Part shown: positions 56,560 to 64,000 of the stretch, in pieces | Layout: each line of letters starts with the position of its first letter | Position numbering within the stretch: position 1 is the first letter of the stretch | Origin: UBA1189 sp045612065 | GTDB lineage: Bacteria > Bacteroidota > Bacteroidia > Bacteroidales > Bacteroidaceae | Assembly (NCBI GenBank): GCA_045612065.1 | Contig: JAZKYH010000075.1 | Span: forward strand, 62,001-126,000 | DNA: 64,000 bases | Direction of reading: 5' to 3' | Program-made: the position numbers and the translations under genes | Notes under the pieces: model-generated | What the model saw: only the letters and a program-made list of their open reading frames with translations | Databases searched by the model: none | Told to the model about the DNA's origin: nothing

Positions 56560-59304
56560 TCAATACCAATCGACATTACCGCCAGAGCTGCTGCGCTGGT
56601 CATACTTGAGTGCATCGGCAAGCATGGATGAATTGGCGCGGATGCTGAAGTTGTATGAACGGTAGGGCTTCAATACAACGCCGCACGACATATTGAAGCA
56701 GTGAAGGTCGCGTGTGATGTTCATCGTGGTGGTGGTCAGCTCATGATCCATGAAATCCCAACCAGACGAGAAGTTAATGTTCCACTTGTTCGAGAGTTTG
56801 ACATTACCCGAGAAGTTCATGTTTTGTGTCAACTTGTAGGGGTAACGCATGTTCTTCTTGTTGATTTGTGCCTGCGTGTTCTCTCGCATGGACACACCAT
56901 ACGATATGGAGAAAGACCAGGGAATGCTGAATGCCATGTAGCCATCTTCATCGAGCTTGACTTCGCCGTTCTTCTGTGCGTCAGGAGTGCTGTTGTTTGC
57001 TCTTTTGTTGGGAGCGCTTTGTGTATTGGGTGTGCTCGGGACATCCTCTTCTTCCTCCTCTTTGGGCTTGAAGAGTTTGTCTATTTGTTCCTGCCATTTC
57101 TTCCAAGTGCCATTGTTGAAGGTGTATGAGAAGTTCTGACTCATACCTTGGAAACGACCAAAGCGACCATACGACCATTCGGTGCGGTCACCTACAACGA
57201 CACGTCCGCTCTCATTGAATTCATAAGCGTAGGTCGCCCATACGGAGTTCAGACTAAAGGTGTAGTTCTTTGTTAACTTCAAACGCAAGCGGGTAGAGAG
57301 ATTACTCCAAGGCTGGGTCTTGGCAGCCATATTGTATGAGATGCTACCACCGAGTTCATCGATGAGGCTTATCTTGCGCACTCCTGTGGAGTCGCGCTTT
57401 GTGTTGACTTTCATCTCTACATTGTTCGATATGTTCAAACTGATGCTTCCCGATTTTCCCTTGCCCGGCACACCATAGAGTGAGCCCGCGTAAGGTGAGT
57501 AGTCTACGGTACGCACTTCGCCTTTAGAGTCGGTGTAGGTGTATGACTTGTAATAACCATATCTAGAGTGTCCAAAGTCGGGTGTTAAGGTATAGCTTAC
57601 CGAGGGGGTCATGACATGGCGTATCATCTGTACCTTCTTGCCGATGAGAGGTTTATAGAAACCATAGAGCTTGGTGTTGGCGCTGACGGACAGGTTGTAG
57701 TTGTACACACGGTTGAAACCATAGGTGGTATCCCGCACCTCACGCATACGCTCCTCGTCCCAAGCACGATTCACCTTATAGCTGTACCATCGCTCGGTGT
57801 AATTAAACGAGGGAGTGATATTGATGTATTTGAAGGCAGTAAATGTTGCGCTGACAGGGATGGAGTGCTTTATACCATTTCTCCAATCCTTGAAGATGTT
57901 CTTCTCGAAAATCTCACTTTCCTTGGACGTGATGCTATTGCTGAGCGAACCGGTATAGGTGAACGAGATTTTTTCATACCACTTTTCTTCGCCGCGGGCC
58001 TTCTTTTTCTTGAAGGGATATATACGGCTTACCGACCAGTTGAGCGAAGGCAGTGTGAGCGACAACGTGGAGTCGCGCATGTTCTGCGATATGTTGAATG
58101 AACTGGAGAGGTTTAACTTCTGCTCGGGGAAACTGCGTGAATAGCTCAAACTTGAAGTACGTATACTCTGTGAGGTGAGAGCAGGATTGTACATGCTCGA
58201 CAGATTGTTGCGCTCGTAGTTCGAAGTGGCATAGTTGATGCTGGCCGAGAAGTTCTGGTTGGGATTGGCTTTAGCATCCTGGCGGTGACTCCATACAACC
58301 TTGAAGTTCTTCGAAGCCGAGTAGTCGGGCATGTTCTTTTCACCGGTCTTGGTCACGATGTAACTGAGATTCACGTTACCCGAGTATTTGTAGCGCTTGC
58401 GGTAGTTTGATGTGGCGTTTGTTCCCCATGAGCCTTTGGTGAAAATCTCACCTGTGAGCTTGAGGTCCACCAAGTCGCTGATGGCAAAGTAGTAACCTCC
58501 ATCACGCAGGTAAAATCCGCGCTCTAACTCATCGCCATACGAGGGCATGAGGAACCCCGATGAATAGTCTTTGGTGAAGGGGAAAAATCCGAAAGGTAGC
58601 GCCAAGGGCAAAGGCACATCGGCCACAACCAAATAGGCAGGACCGAATACGATGTCTTCATTGGGTCGCATCTTGGCACGGGTCAGCGAAAGGTAGAAGT
58701 GGGGGTGCTCGTGGTCTTCACAAGTGGTGTAACGTCCGTTACGGATGTAGAACTCATCGTCTGCGCCCTTCTTTACCGTATTACTTGTCATGTACCCTTC
58801 ACCTTGCTGGGTCGTCACGTTGTTGATGAGTCCCTTTCGTGACTTGAAATTATAGCTCATGGTTTCCGACTCATAGGGTGTGTTGCCATCGGCAAATACC
58901 GGACGACCAGTAATTGTACCCAATGTGTCGGTAGTACCCTGTGCATATACCGTGGAAGTCTCAAGGTCAATCGTAATTTCGTTGGCCTTAAGCTCTATCT
59001 GCTGGTAGTTTACTTGACCTTCTCCATAGAGGTAGGCATTGCCGTTCTTGTACCATACCATGGAGTCTTTCGATTGATAGATGACGGGAGCTTCCAGGTC
59101 ATCTCGTTTCTTAGTGACAGAGTCACCGGAGATTGAGTCCGAGGGCATCACGAGAGATGGCTCAGCAGCTAAAGAGGTGCTTGTCTGCGCAGAGTCGGCA
59201 GCAATGGATAGTTCGCCACCTCTCGTTTGCTGTGCGAACGAGCTGAGCGAGAGTATCACCATGCTAACCCATGCTACAATATATCTGCACGACCTTGCTG
59301 TCAT
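56560..59304 (-). CDS. lptD: LptD-like LPS assembly outer-membrane protein
   Basis: The product is 914 aa. Signal peptide ends ...LSLSSFAQ. An OstA-like domain follows a Ser/Thr-rich linker (MVWYKNGNAYLYGEGQVNYQQIELKANEI at about 81-109, cited as landmark pieces), with GRYTTCEDHEHPHFYLSL and VPLPLALPFGFFPFTKDYSSGFLMPSYG, motifs of the Bacteroidetes LptD branch. The rest is a large beta-barrel, with an acidic Pro/Asn-rich loop (FKPKEEEEEDVPSTPNTQSA) towards the end. It would insert LPS into the outer leaflet. A TATTTTTG box lies at 59331-59324. The GHL10-like gene is 52 bp upstream on the same strand. Confidence 0.9.
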   Translation of the reverse strand: MTARSCRYIVAWVSMVILSLSSFAQQTRGGELSIAADSAQTSTSLAAEPSLVMPSDSISGDSVTKKRDDLEAPVIYQSKDSMVWYKNGNAYLYGEGQVNYQQIELKANEITIDLETSTVYAQGTTDTLGTITGRPVFADGNTPYESETMSYNFKSRKGLINNVTTQQGEGYMTSNTVKKGADDEFYIRNGRYTTCEDHEHPHFYLSLTRAKMRPNEDIVFGPAYLVVADVPLPLALPFGFFPFTKDYSSGFLMPSYGDELERGFYLRDGGYYFAISDLVDLKLTGEIFTKGSWGTNATSNYRKRYKYSGNVNLSYIVTKTGEKNMPDYSASKNFKVVWSHRQDAKANPNQNFSASINYATSNYERNNLSSMYNPALTSQSIRTSSLSYSRSFPEQKLNLSSSFNISQNMRDSTLSLTLPSLNWSVSRIYPFKKKKARGEEKWYEKISFTYTGSLSNSITSKESEIFEKNIFKDWRNGIKHSIPVSATFTAFKYINITPSFNYTERWYSYKVNRAWDEERMREVRDTTYGFNRVYNYNLSVSANTKLYGFYKPLIGKKVQMIRHVMTPSVSYTLTPDFGHSRYGYYKSYTYTDSKGEVRTVDYSPYAGSLYGVPGKGKSGSISLNISNNVEMKVNTKRDSTGVRKISLIDELGGSISYNMAAKTQPWSNLSTRLRLKLTKNYTFSLNSVWATYAYEFNESGRVVVGDRTEWSYGRFGRFQGMSQNFSYTFNNGTWKKWQEQIDKLFKPKEEEEEDVPSTPNTQSAPNKRANNSTPDAQKNGEVKLDEDGYMAFSIPWSFSISYGVSMRENTQAQINKKNMRYPYKLTQNMNFSGNVKLSNKWNINFSSGWDFMDHELTTTTMNITRDLHCFNMSCGVVLKPYRSYNFSIRANSSMLADALKYDQRSSSGGNVDWY

Positions 59305-59323
59305 CTATTCCTGATTGAACTTG

Positions 59324-59331
59324 CAAAAATA
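59324..59331 (-). promoter_or_regulatory. -7 box for lptD
   Basis: TATTTTTG then CAAG on the minus strand, 20 nt before ATG 59304. It would allow lptD to be transcribed apart from the upstream gene. Confidence 0.5.
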
Positions 59332-59356
59332 ATAAAAACAAGTGAATAAACTTTGT

Positions 59357-60853
59357 TTATAACTTTATTTTCTCTTTGCAAGGCTTTGACTCATTGTGGA
59401 GGCGGTCGAGTGCTGTCACTACGTAAGTGTATTTTACCTTTCCACCTTGATAGGTGAGGGGGAAGAACGTGCTCTGGGCGAAACCTACAATCTTGGTGGC
59501 ATCATCGAGATTAATTTTTTCACCTTTGACAAAGCGATATACTACGTACTTGATGGCGCGGTCCATCTCATCAGTATGCTTGGGCGCAGTCCAACAGAGT
59601 ACAGGGCCTTCATCGGTCCATATTACACTTACCTTTTTTACCTTCCGAGGAGATTGGTCGTCTATGAAAGGAAACTCGGGCTGCAAAGCTAACCATCTGT
59701 GATACTCCTCAGTGAGTGCAGTGGCATATCCTGAGATATTGTCTGCTACAGCACTTGCAGGCCACTGGCAGCTACCTCCGATGGATTCGTAATTGCGCTG
59801 CAACTGCATCTTGTGAGCTTGCTGGTGCTGTGTGGGGTCACTTATGTCGGCGGCTTTTACGGTGCGCACCACATCTTGTCCCACAAAGAGAGGACGTCCG
59901 GAAGCATGCTCGGCCCACCACCCCACGAGAGTCTCGTAATCGGCAGCCTTGTGTCCTATCTCCCAGTAGAGTTGAGGAATGGTGTAGTCTACCCATCCCT
60001 TGTCTATCCACAGAAGGATGTCTGCATAAAGGTCGTCATAGTTCTGCAGTCCATTGGTGAGACTGCCTTCGGGATCGCTCTTCTGGTTGCGGTAAATGCC
60101 AAAGGGTGATATGCCGAATTTGACCCATGGCTTTACGTTGCGAATAGTGTGGTGTAACTGCTCCACAAGGAGATTCACGTTGTCGCGTCGCCAGTCTCCT
60201 TTGTCTGTAAATCCGCGTGAGTCTGCAAGGAATGACTGCTCATCATTAAACTCCATGCCAGGGGTGGGGTAGGGGTAGAAGTAATCGTCGATGTGTAACC
60301 CGTCTACGTCGTAACGCTTTACGATATCGGTCACAATTGTACAGATATAGTCGCGGTTTTCTTGTAAGGCGGGGTTGAAGATGAGCATTCCATCATAATT
60401 GATGAAACGTTCGGGGTTGCTCTTATAGGGGTGTTTTAGTCCAAGACTCTTGGTACTCTTGGTCTTGGCACGATAGGGGTTTATCCATGCGTGCAACTCC
60501 ATGCCACGTTTGTGGCTCTCATCAATCATCCATTGTAGGGGGTCCCAATAAGGGTCAGGTGCCAAGCCTTGCTCTCCAGTGAGGTAACGGCTCCAAGGTT
60601 CGTAGTAGCTCATGTAGAGAGCATCGGCCTCGGGGCGCACTTGGAAGATGATGGCATTGATGCCTGCTTGTTGCAGGGCGTCGAGCTGTGTGGTCAATGT
60701 CTGCTGCATCTCGGCTGTGGACATGCCTATGAATTGTCCATTTACAGCTTGTATCCAAGCACCACGAAACTCTCGTTTCAGGGGCTCAGCGGCTCGGTTA
60801 GGGAGAATGTTGGTTAGTAATAGGAGAAGGAGGATAAGTGTATATTTTTTCAT
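59357..60853 (-). CDS. Secreted family-10-like glycosyl hydrolase (GHL10, PF02638 type)
   Basis: The product is 498 aa. Signal peptide MKKYTLILLLLLLTNILPNR. The GHL10 TIM barrel begins REFRGAWIQAVNGQF, continues LDALQQAGINAIIFQVRPEADALY, MIDESHKRGMELHAWINPYRAK, VKRYDVDGLHIDDYFYP (acidic pair at about 189) and VDYTIPQLYWEIGH; a C-terminal fibronectin III-like domain follows (VSVIWTDEGPVLCWTAP). Members such as YngK are envelope proteins; some act on denuded peptidoglycan glycans. The substrate here is unknown. A good promoter precedes it. Confidence 0.88.
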   Translation of the reverse strand: MKKYTLILLLLLLTNILPNRAAEPLKREFRGAWIQAVNGQFIGMSTAEMQQTLTTQLDALQQAGINAIIFQVRPEADALYMSYYEPWSRYLTGEQGLAPDPYWDPLQWMIDESHKRGMELHAWINPYRAKTKSTKSLGLKHPYKSNPERFINYDGMLIFNPALQENRDYICTIVTDIVKRYDVDGLHIDDYFYPYPTPGMEFNDEQSFLADSRGFTDKGDWRRDNVNLLVEQLHHTIRNVKPWVKFGISPFGIYRNQKSDPEGSLTNGLQNYDDLYADILLWIDKGWVDYTIPQLYWEIGHKAADYETLVGWWAEHASGRPLFVGQDVVRTVKAADISDPTQHQQAHKMQLQRNYESIGGSCQWPASAVADNISGYATALTEEYHRWLALQPEFPFIDDQSPRKVKKVSVIWTDEGPVLCWTAPKHTDEMDRAIKYVVYRFVKGEKINLDDATKIVGFAQSTFFPLTYQGGKVKYTYVVTALDRLHNESKPCKEKIKL

Positions 60854-60869
60854 CGACTAATATTTTCGA

Positions 60870-60901
60870 CAAAAGTAGTACTTATCGCACAAATCTCCAA
60901 A
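60870..60901 (-). promoter_or_regulatory. Promoter for the GHL10-like gene
   Basis: On the minus strand TTTG (60901-60898), 20-nt spacer, TACTTTTG (60877-60870). The ATG is 17 nt downstream. Confidence 0.75.
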
Positions 60902-60998
60902 TATCTGCAAATCATGTACGGGACGAGATACTGCTTTTTCTTTGAACTGACCAGATTGTCCGTCTGAGGAGGATATTTATTGCGATTCGGAGAACTGC

Positions 60999-61364
60999 TC
61001 AGTATAATGGAGAATGGAAAGCGTCTTCAATATGTTCTATCGTTTGTTGCCCTGGTTCGCCCGTTATACCGATGATGTCAAATCTGACTTTGAGGTCAAT
61101 ACGGTGGTAGCGGACATAGGCATCGGCTGCTTGTATGATTTTGTGTATTTTGTCATCAGTAACTGCTTCCATCGCATCGCCATAGCGATTGTTCCTGCGG
61201 GCCTTCACTTCTATTATTGCAAGGGTGTCGTTCTTTTGTGCAATGATATCGAGTTCTTTATGCCCGAGTCGCCAGTTGCGGTCTCGTATGGTATAGCCAT
61301 GTGCCATAAGATAGGCTGCTGCACGGTCTTCACTGATTTGTCCGAATTCATTATGTCGTGCCAT
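60999..61364 (-). CDS. yraN: YraN / UPF0102 nuclease-fold protein
   Basis: The product is 121 aa from ATG 61364 (MARHNEFGQISEDRAAAYL), the family's normal length; the longer frame covers the promoter. The restriction-endonuclease-like core shows GYTIRDRNWRLGHKELDIIAQKNDTLAIIEVKAR, given as a landmark in parts: the E-LD...E-K set is the predicted metal site. Then VTDDKIHKIIQAADAYV. Function is not established; the family is thought to act on DNA. Divergent from the B12 riboswitch. Confidence 0.92.
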   Translation of the reverse strand: MARHNEFGQISEDRAAAYLMAHGYTIRDRNWRLGHKELDIIAQKNDTLAIIEVKARRNNRYGDAMEAVTDDKIHKIIQAADAYVRYHRIDLKVRFDIIGITGEPGQQTIEHIEDAFHSPLY

Positions 61365-61386
61365 GGGATGAGGTGTTTCTACTCCA

Positions 61387-61418
61387 CAAAAATAGTGTAT
61401 CACAAGGAATAAAACAAA
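61387..61418 (-). promoter_or_regulatory. Promoter for yraN
   Basis: On the minus strand TTTG (61418-61415), 20-nt spacer, TATTTTTG (61394-61387). The ATG is 23 nt downstream. Confidence 0.75.
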
Positions 61419-61449
61419 CTTCATTGCACGAAAAAGTTGGGATTTATTT

Positions 61450-61480
61450 TGTTCAACTATAGCTTTGTTGTACCTTTGTC
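61450..61480 (+). promoter_or_regulatory. Promoter for the riboswitch-btuB transcript
   Basis: TTTG (61450-61453), 19-nt spacer, TACCTTTG (61473-61480), directly before the aptamer. Confidence 0.78.
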
Positions 61481-61487
61481 CCCAGTA

Positions 61488-61660
61488 ACGGTTTCCAGGT
61501 CCATGCAAGGACTTGGATTCACGGGAATCCGGTGCGAATCCGGGACAGTACCTGCTGCTGTAAGTCCCTTTGCAACTGTGTGTTTATTGCACTCTTAGCC
61601 ACTGACTTCAATGTTGGGAAGGCGCAATAAACGGGATAAGTCAGAAGACCGACCGTGGTA
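61488..61660 (+). ncRNA. Cobalamin riboswitch
   Basis: The B12 box AGCCACTG is at 61597-61604, and the core GGGAATCCGGTGCGAATCC with GGGACAGTACCTGCTGCTGTAA lies upstream (about 61528-61562), both diagnostic of the class. A further paired region (TTTATTGC ... GCAATAAA) surrounds the B12 box. It sits between the promoter and btuB, 47 nt before the ATG. The family normally lowers expression of B12 import genes when the ligand is plentiful. Confidence 0.93.
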
Positions 61661-61706
61661 AATAAAAATGATGTATTCTTGACGCAGGTTTACGGAAAGA
61701 ATCAAA

Positions 61707-63737
61707 ATGAACAGACGAACGAGATATCCCCGGTTGATATGTGTCGTACTCTTGGCTTTGGCCACGCTATGCAGTAAAGCATCTGTTGTTATCGACACAC
61801 TCACGAGCACCATTGGTGAGGTGACCGTGACAGCCCGTCGTGTGCGACGTGATGTCATTCCCGTGCAGCAACTCGGAGGTGAGACCTTGCGCAAACTCAG
61901 TGCATATTCCGTAGCTGATGCTATACGTTACTTTGCCGGTGTGCAAATCAAGGACTATGGAGGCATAGGCGGACTGAAGACAGTTGATGTCCGTTCTTTA
62001 GGTACCAATCATACGGGCGTATTCTATGACGGAGTGCAATTAGGCAATGCGCAGAACGGGCAAATAGACCTTGGTCGCTTCTCGCTTGACAACATGGAGG
62101 CATTGCAGTTATATAATGGGCAGAAGTCTACAATACACCAAACAGCGAAAGATTATAGTTCGGCCTCGGCTGTGTATATGCAGACGCGTAAACCTACATT
62201 TATAGGTGGTGGGCGTAGGCATATAAATGCAGGAATGAAAGTTGGCTCGTTCGACACTTATAATCCTTCGTTGCTATGGGAATATAAGTTGACCGAAAAA
62301 TTATCTGCCCAGTTGAGTGCAGAGTATATGAAGACCTCGGGTGAATACAAGTTTCGTTATGCCAAGAAGAATGGCTATGACACTACTGCGGTACGTAAGA
62401 ATGGCGATGTGGAGGCACTGCGCATAGAGGGGGCGCTGTTTGGAACTATAGACCGTGGTGAGTGGCGTGCCAAATTCTATTTCTATGACAGCGAACGTGG
62501 TTTCCCTGGTGCTGTTGTACGTGAGGAACCTGGAAAGTTCACCCACCAAGACCGTCAGTGGGATACTTCTGCCTTTGGTCAAGCATCGTGGCGTAAAGGC
62601 ATCACCGACTACTATTCGCTCCTAATAAACGGAAAGATAGCCTACGACTACCTACACTACTTGAGTGACCCACGCCTTGATGTCACCACCATGTATACCG
62701 ACAATCATTACCGCCAAACTGAAGCCTACCTTTCGGCTTCGCACTTGTTCTCACCTTTCGGGTGGTTGTCACTTTCACTGGCCAACGACGTGCAATACAA
62801 CTACCTTGATGCTAACCTTACCAACTTTGTCTACCCCACACGTTGGACTGCACTGACTTCGTTGGCTACAAGTATCTCTGCAGGCGACTTTTCGGTACAG
62901 TCATCGCTGTTGCACACTTATGTGAATGACCGTACTCAAGTAGTAGGAGGTTCAGCGGGAACTAAAAGTGTGTTCACGCCTACCATTGCGGCAAGTTGGA
63001 AGAATTCAGAATTCATATTTCACAATTCAGAATTAAATGTCCGAGCCTTCTATAAGCGTATCTTCCGTATGCCTACCTTCAATGACCTCTACTATACCTT
63101 TATTGGTAACAAGGCTCTGAAACCCGAGTATACCACACAGTATGACCTCGGATTCACCTATGACCTCACCTTCAAGGACATTATCCTACGTGGCATACAA
63201 CTTCAAGCCGATGGCTATTTCAATAAGGTGGAAGACAAGATTGTTGCCATGCCTACAAGTAATCAGTTCCGTTGGACCATGATGAACTTTGGTCTCTGTC
63301 ATATCTGGGGGCTCGATGCTTCGGTAAAGGCTCAGTGGACTATCTTTGATACTGACATCACCACCTCAGCCACATACACCTACAATCGCGCTATGGATCA
63401 TACCGATAGCAATAGTGAATGGTATGGTGGTCAGCTACCCTATATTCCCCGACATGCAGGTTCGGCCATTGTCACTGCTACTCGCGGAGCGTGGAGTGCT
63501 AACTACAGTTTCATTTACACAGGCGAGCGCTACGAAGCCAGCGCCAATATTCCCGAGAACTATTCTAAGCCGTGGTATACAAGTGATATCTCGCTGTCTC
63601 GTGAAATCAAGACTAAGCCTTGTACTCTACGATTATCTGCCGAAGTTAACAATCTTTTCAATCAACAATACGAGGTAGTGCAGTGCTACCCCATGCCTGG
63701 AACGAATTTCAAGATTAAACTCAATATTATTTTATGA
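61707..63737 (+). CDS. btuB: TonB-dependent cobalamin receptor
   Basis: The product is 676 aa. Signal peptide up to about ATLCSKA. The plug domain (VTVTARRVRRDVIPVQQLGG; YSVADAIRYFAGVQIKDYGG; VDVRSLGTNHTGVFYDGVQLGNAQNGQIDLG) is followed by a 22-strand-type barrel ending in an aromatic residue pattern (FKIKLNIIL). It moves corrinoids across the outer membrane using TonB energy. The upstream B12 riboswitch and the downstream BtuG-like gene support the substrate. Odd: a heptad-repeat tract (63004-63038) adds KNSEFIFHNSELNVR to one barrel loop or strand. Its TGA overlaps the next ATG (ATGA). Confidence 0.93.
   Translation: MNRRTRYPRLICVVLLALATLCSKASVVIDTLTSTIGEVTVTARRVRRDVIPVQQLGGETLRKLSAYSVADAIRYFAGVQIKDYGGIGGLKTVDVRSLGTNHTGVFYDGVQLGNAQNGQIDLGRFSLDNMEALQLYNGQKSTIHQTAKDYSSASAVYMQTRKPTFIGGGRRHINAGMKVGSFDTYNPSLLWEYKLTEKLSAQLSAEYMKTSGEYKFRYAKKNGYDTTAVRKNGDVEALRIEGALFGTIDRGEWRAKFYFYDSERGFPGAVVREEPGKFTHQDRQWDTSAFGQASWRKGITDYYSLLINGKIAYDYLHYLSDPRLDVTTMYTDNHYRQTEAYLSASHLFSPFGWLSLSLANDVQYNYLDANLTNFVYPTRWTALTSLATSISAGDFSVQSSLLHTYVNDRTQVVGGSAGTKSVFTPTIAASWKNSEFIFHNSELNVRAFYKRIFRMPTFNDLYYTFIGNKALKPEYTTQYDLGFTYDLTFKDIILRGIQLQADGYFNKVEDKIVAMPTSNQFRWTMMNFGLCHIWGLDASVKAQWTIFDTDITTSATYTYNRAMDHTDSNSEWYGGQLPYIPRHAGSAIVTATRGAWSANYSFIYTGERYEASANIPENYSKPWYTSDISLSREIKTKPCTLRLSAEVNNLFNQQYEVVQCYPMPGTNFKIKLNIIL
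63004..63038 (+). repeat. Heptad-repeat tract inside btuB
   Basis: Five heptads: ATTCAGA, ATTCATA, TTTCACA, ATTCAGA, ATTAAAT, read as NSEFIFHNSELN. The unit is of the same general kind as the tracts in the two helicase genes. Confidence 0.7.
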
Positions 63738-64000
63738 AGAATATTCTAACATACACACTACTGTTTGTCCTGTTTGTCACTTCGTGCCGTACCGGAGTTG
63801 AGGATATTATCCCCTCACAAGGGGTACAAGCCGACATGGGAGGAACCTCTTTTTATCTTCTCAATGAAGGCAATTGGGGCAGCAATAAAAGTACGATTGA
63901 CTACTACGATGCTTCTACCCATACCTACCACCGTAACATCTATGCTGAAGCTAACCCTGGAGTATCAGGCGAATTGGGTGATATGGGTAATGACCTTCAA
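63734..64000 (+). CDS. btuG: BtuG-like surface cobalamin-binding lipoprotein, 5' part only
   Basis: 89 codons are seen before the window ends. The lipoprotein signal peptide MKNILTYTLLFVLFVTSC carries a lipobox (VTSC). The mature part FYLLNEGNWGSNKSTIDYYD and the later GVSGELGDMGNDLQ match the start of the beta-propeller family that includes BtuG, which captures corrinoids at the cell surface and hands them to BtuB. ATG 63734 overlaps the btuB stop by four bases, so the two are translationally coupled and share riboswitch control. Confidence 0.88.
   Translation, partial: MKNILTYTLLFVLFVTSCRTGVEDIIPSQGVQADMGGTSFYLLNEGNWGSNKSTIDYYDASTHTYHRNIYAEANPGVSGELGDMGNDLQ

Noticed and set aside
1..64000. 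Complete insertion sequence or prophage
   Set aside because: No transposase, integrase or phage structural gene was recognised; only remnants (KilA-N, DUF4248, MITE-like element) are present.

Overview
The window reads as a chromosomal segment of a Bacteroidales bacterium, most likely Prevotellaceae. Reasons: promoters follow the Bacteroidetes pattern (TTTG or TTG, about 20 nt, then TAnnTTTG) with no consistent Shine-Dalgarno; there are BspA-like leucine-rich-repeat proteins, a hybrid two-component system, several secreted proteins with C-terminal tails of the type IX secretion kind, a PorD-like protein, LptD, and a B12 riboswitch driving btuB-btuG. The genus is an inference; no rRNA gene is present.

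Layout. 1-1.7 kb (minus): 3' part of a porin with two upstream partners. 1.7-4.8 kb: a long untranslated leader, then a BspA-like protein. 4.9-14.2 kb (plus): Pif1-like helicase, DUF2156-GNAT fusion, PorD-like protein, large hybrid two-component regulator. 14.4-21 kb: purE, an unknown membrane protein, ispG, DUF456, a porin and a Gate-domain membrane protein. 21-28 kb: rsmD operon, RecD-like helicase, GSCFA, dxs. 28-35 kb: glutaredoxin-like protein, sufBCD, cstA, gdhA. 35-39.6 kb is the accessory part: AT-rich, with a BspA-like protein, an unknown gene, a KilA-N gene between direct repeats, and a non-coding element with 26-bp terminal inverted repeats. 39.6-43.6 kb: metY, a 2-hydroxyacid dehydrogenase, rarA. 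43.7-52 kb: two large secreted proteins around a 1.2-kb spacer with a DUF4248 gene and a glycosyltransferase remnant. 52-64 kb: rsmG, kdgK-kdgA, tRNA-Arg(CCG), asnA, ung, lptD, GHL10-like hydrolase, yraN, and the riboswitch-controlled btuB-btuG locus (btuG cut by the window end).

How genes work together: ispG and dxs are two steps of the MEP isoprenoid pathway; sufBCD builds Fe-S clusters, which IspG needs; kdgK and kdgA finish uronate degradation to pyruvate and glyceraldehyde-3-phosphate; btuB and btuG import cobalamin; gdhA and asnA assimilate ammonium; lptD and the porins shape the outer membrane.

The most unusual content is non-coding. (1) Three intergenic arrays share an exact 22-bp period. 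Two of them (27.85 kb and 39.25 kb) use the same core, TAGCTA or close variants, with an invariant C three bases before and an invariant G three bases after it; the third (48.17 kb) is built on GTAC. (2) Heptanucleotide-repeat tracts occur at eight places, four of them inside coding sequences. (3) A 40-bp promoter module is shared by two unlinked genes (35/40 identical). (4) A hairpin-forming dispersed repeat occurs twice with a compensatory base pair. (5) Two otherwise unrelated secreted proteins share a C-terminal module of about 200 residues.
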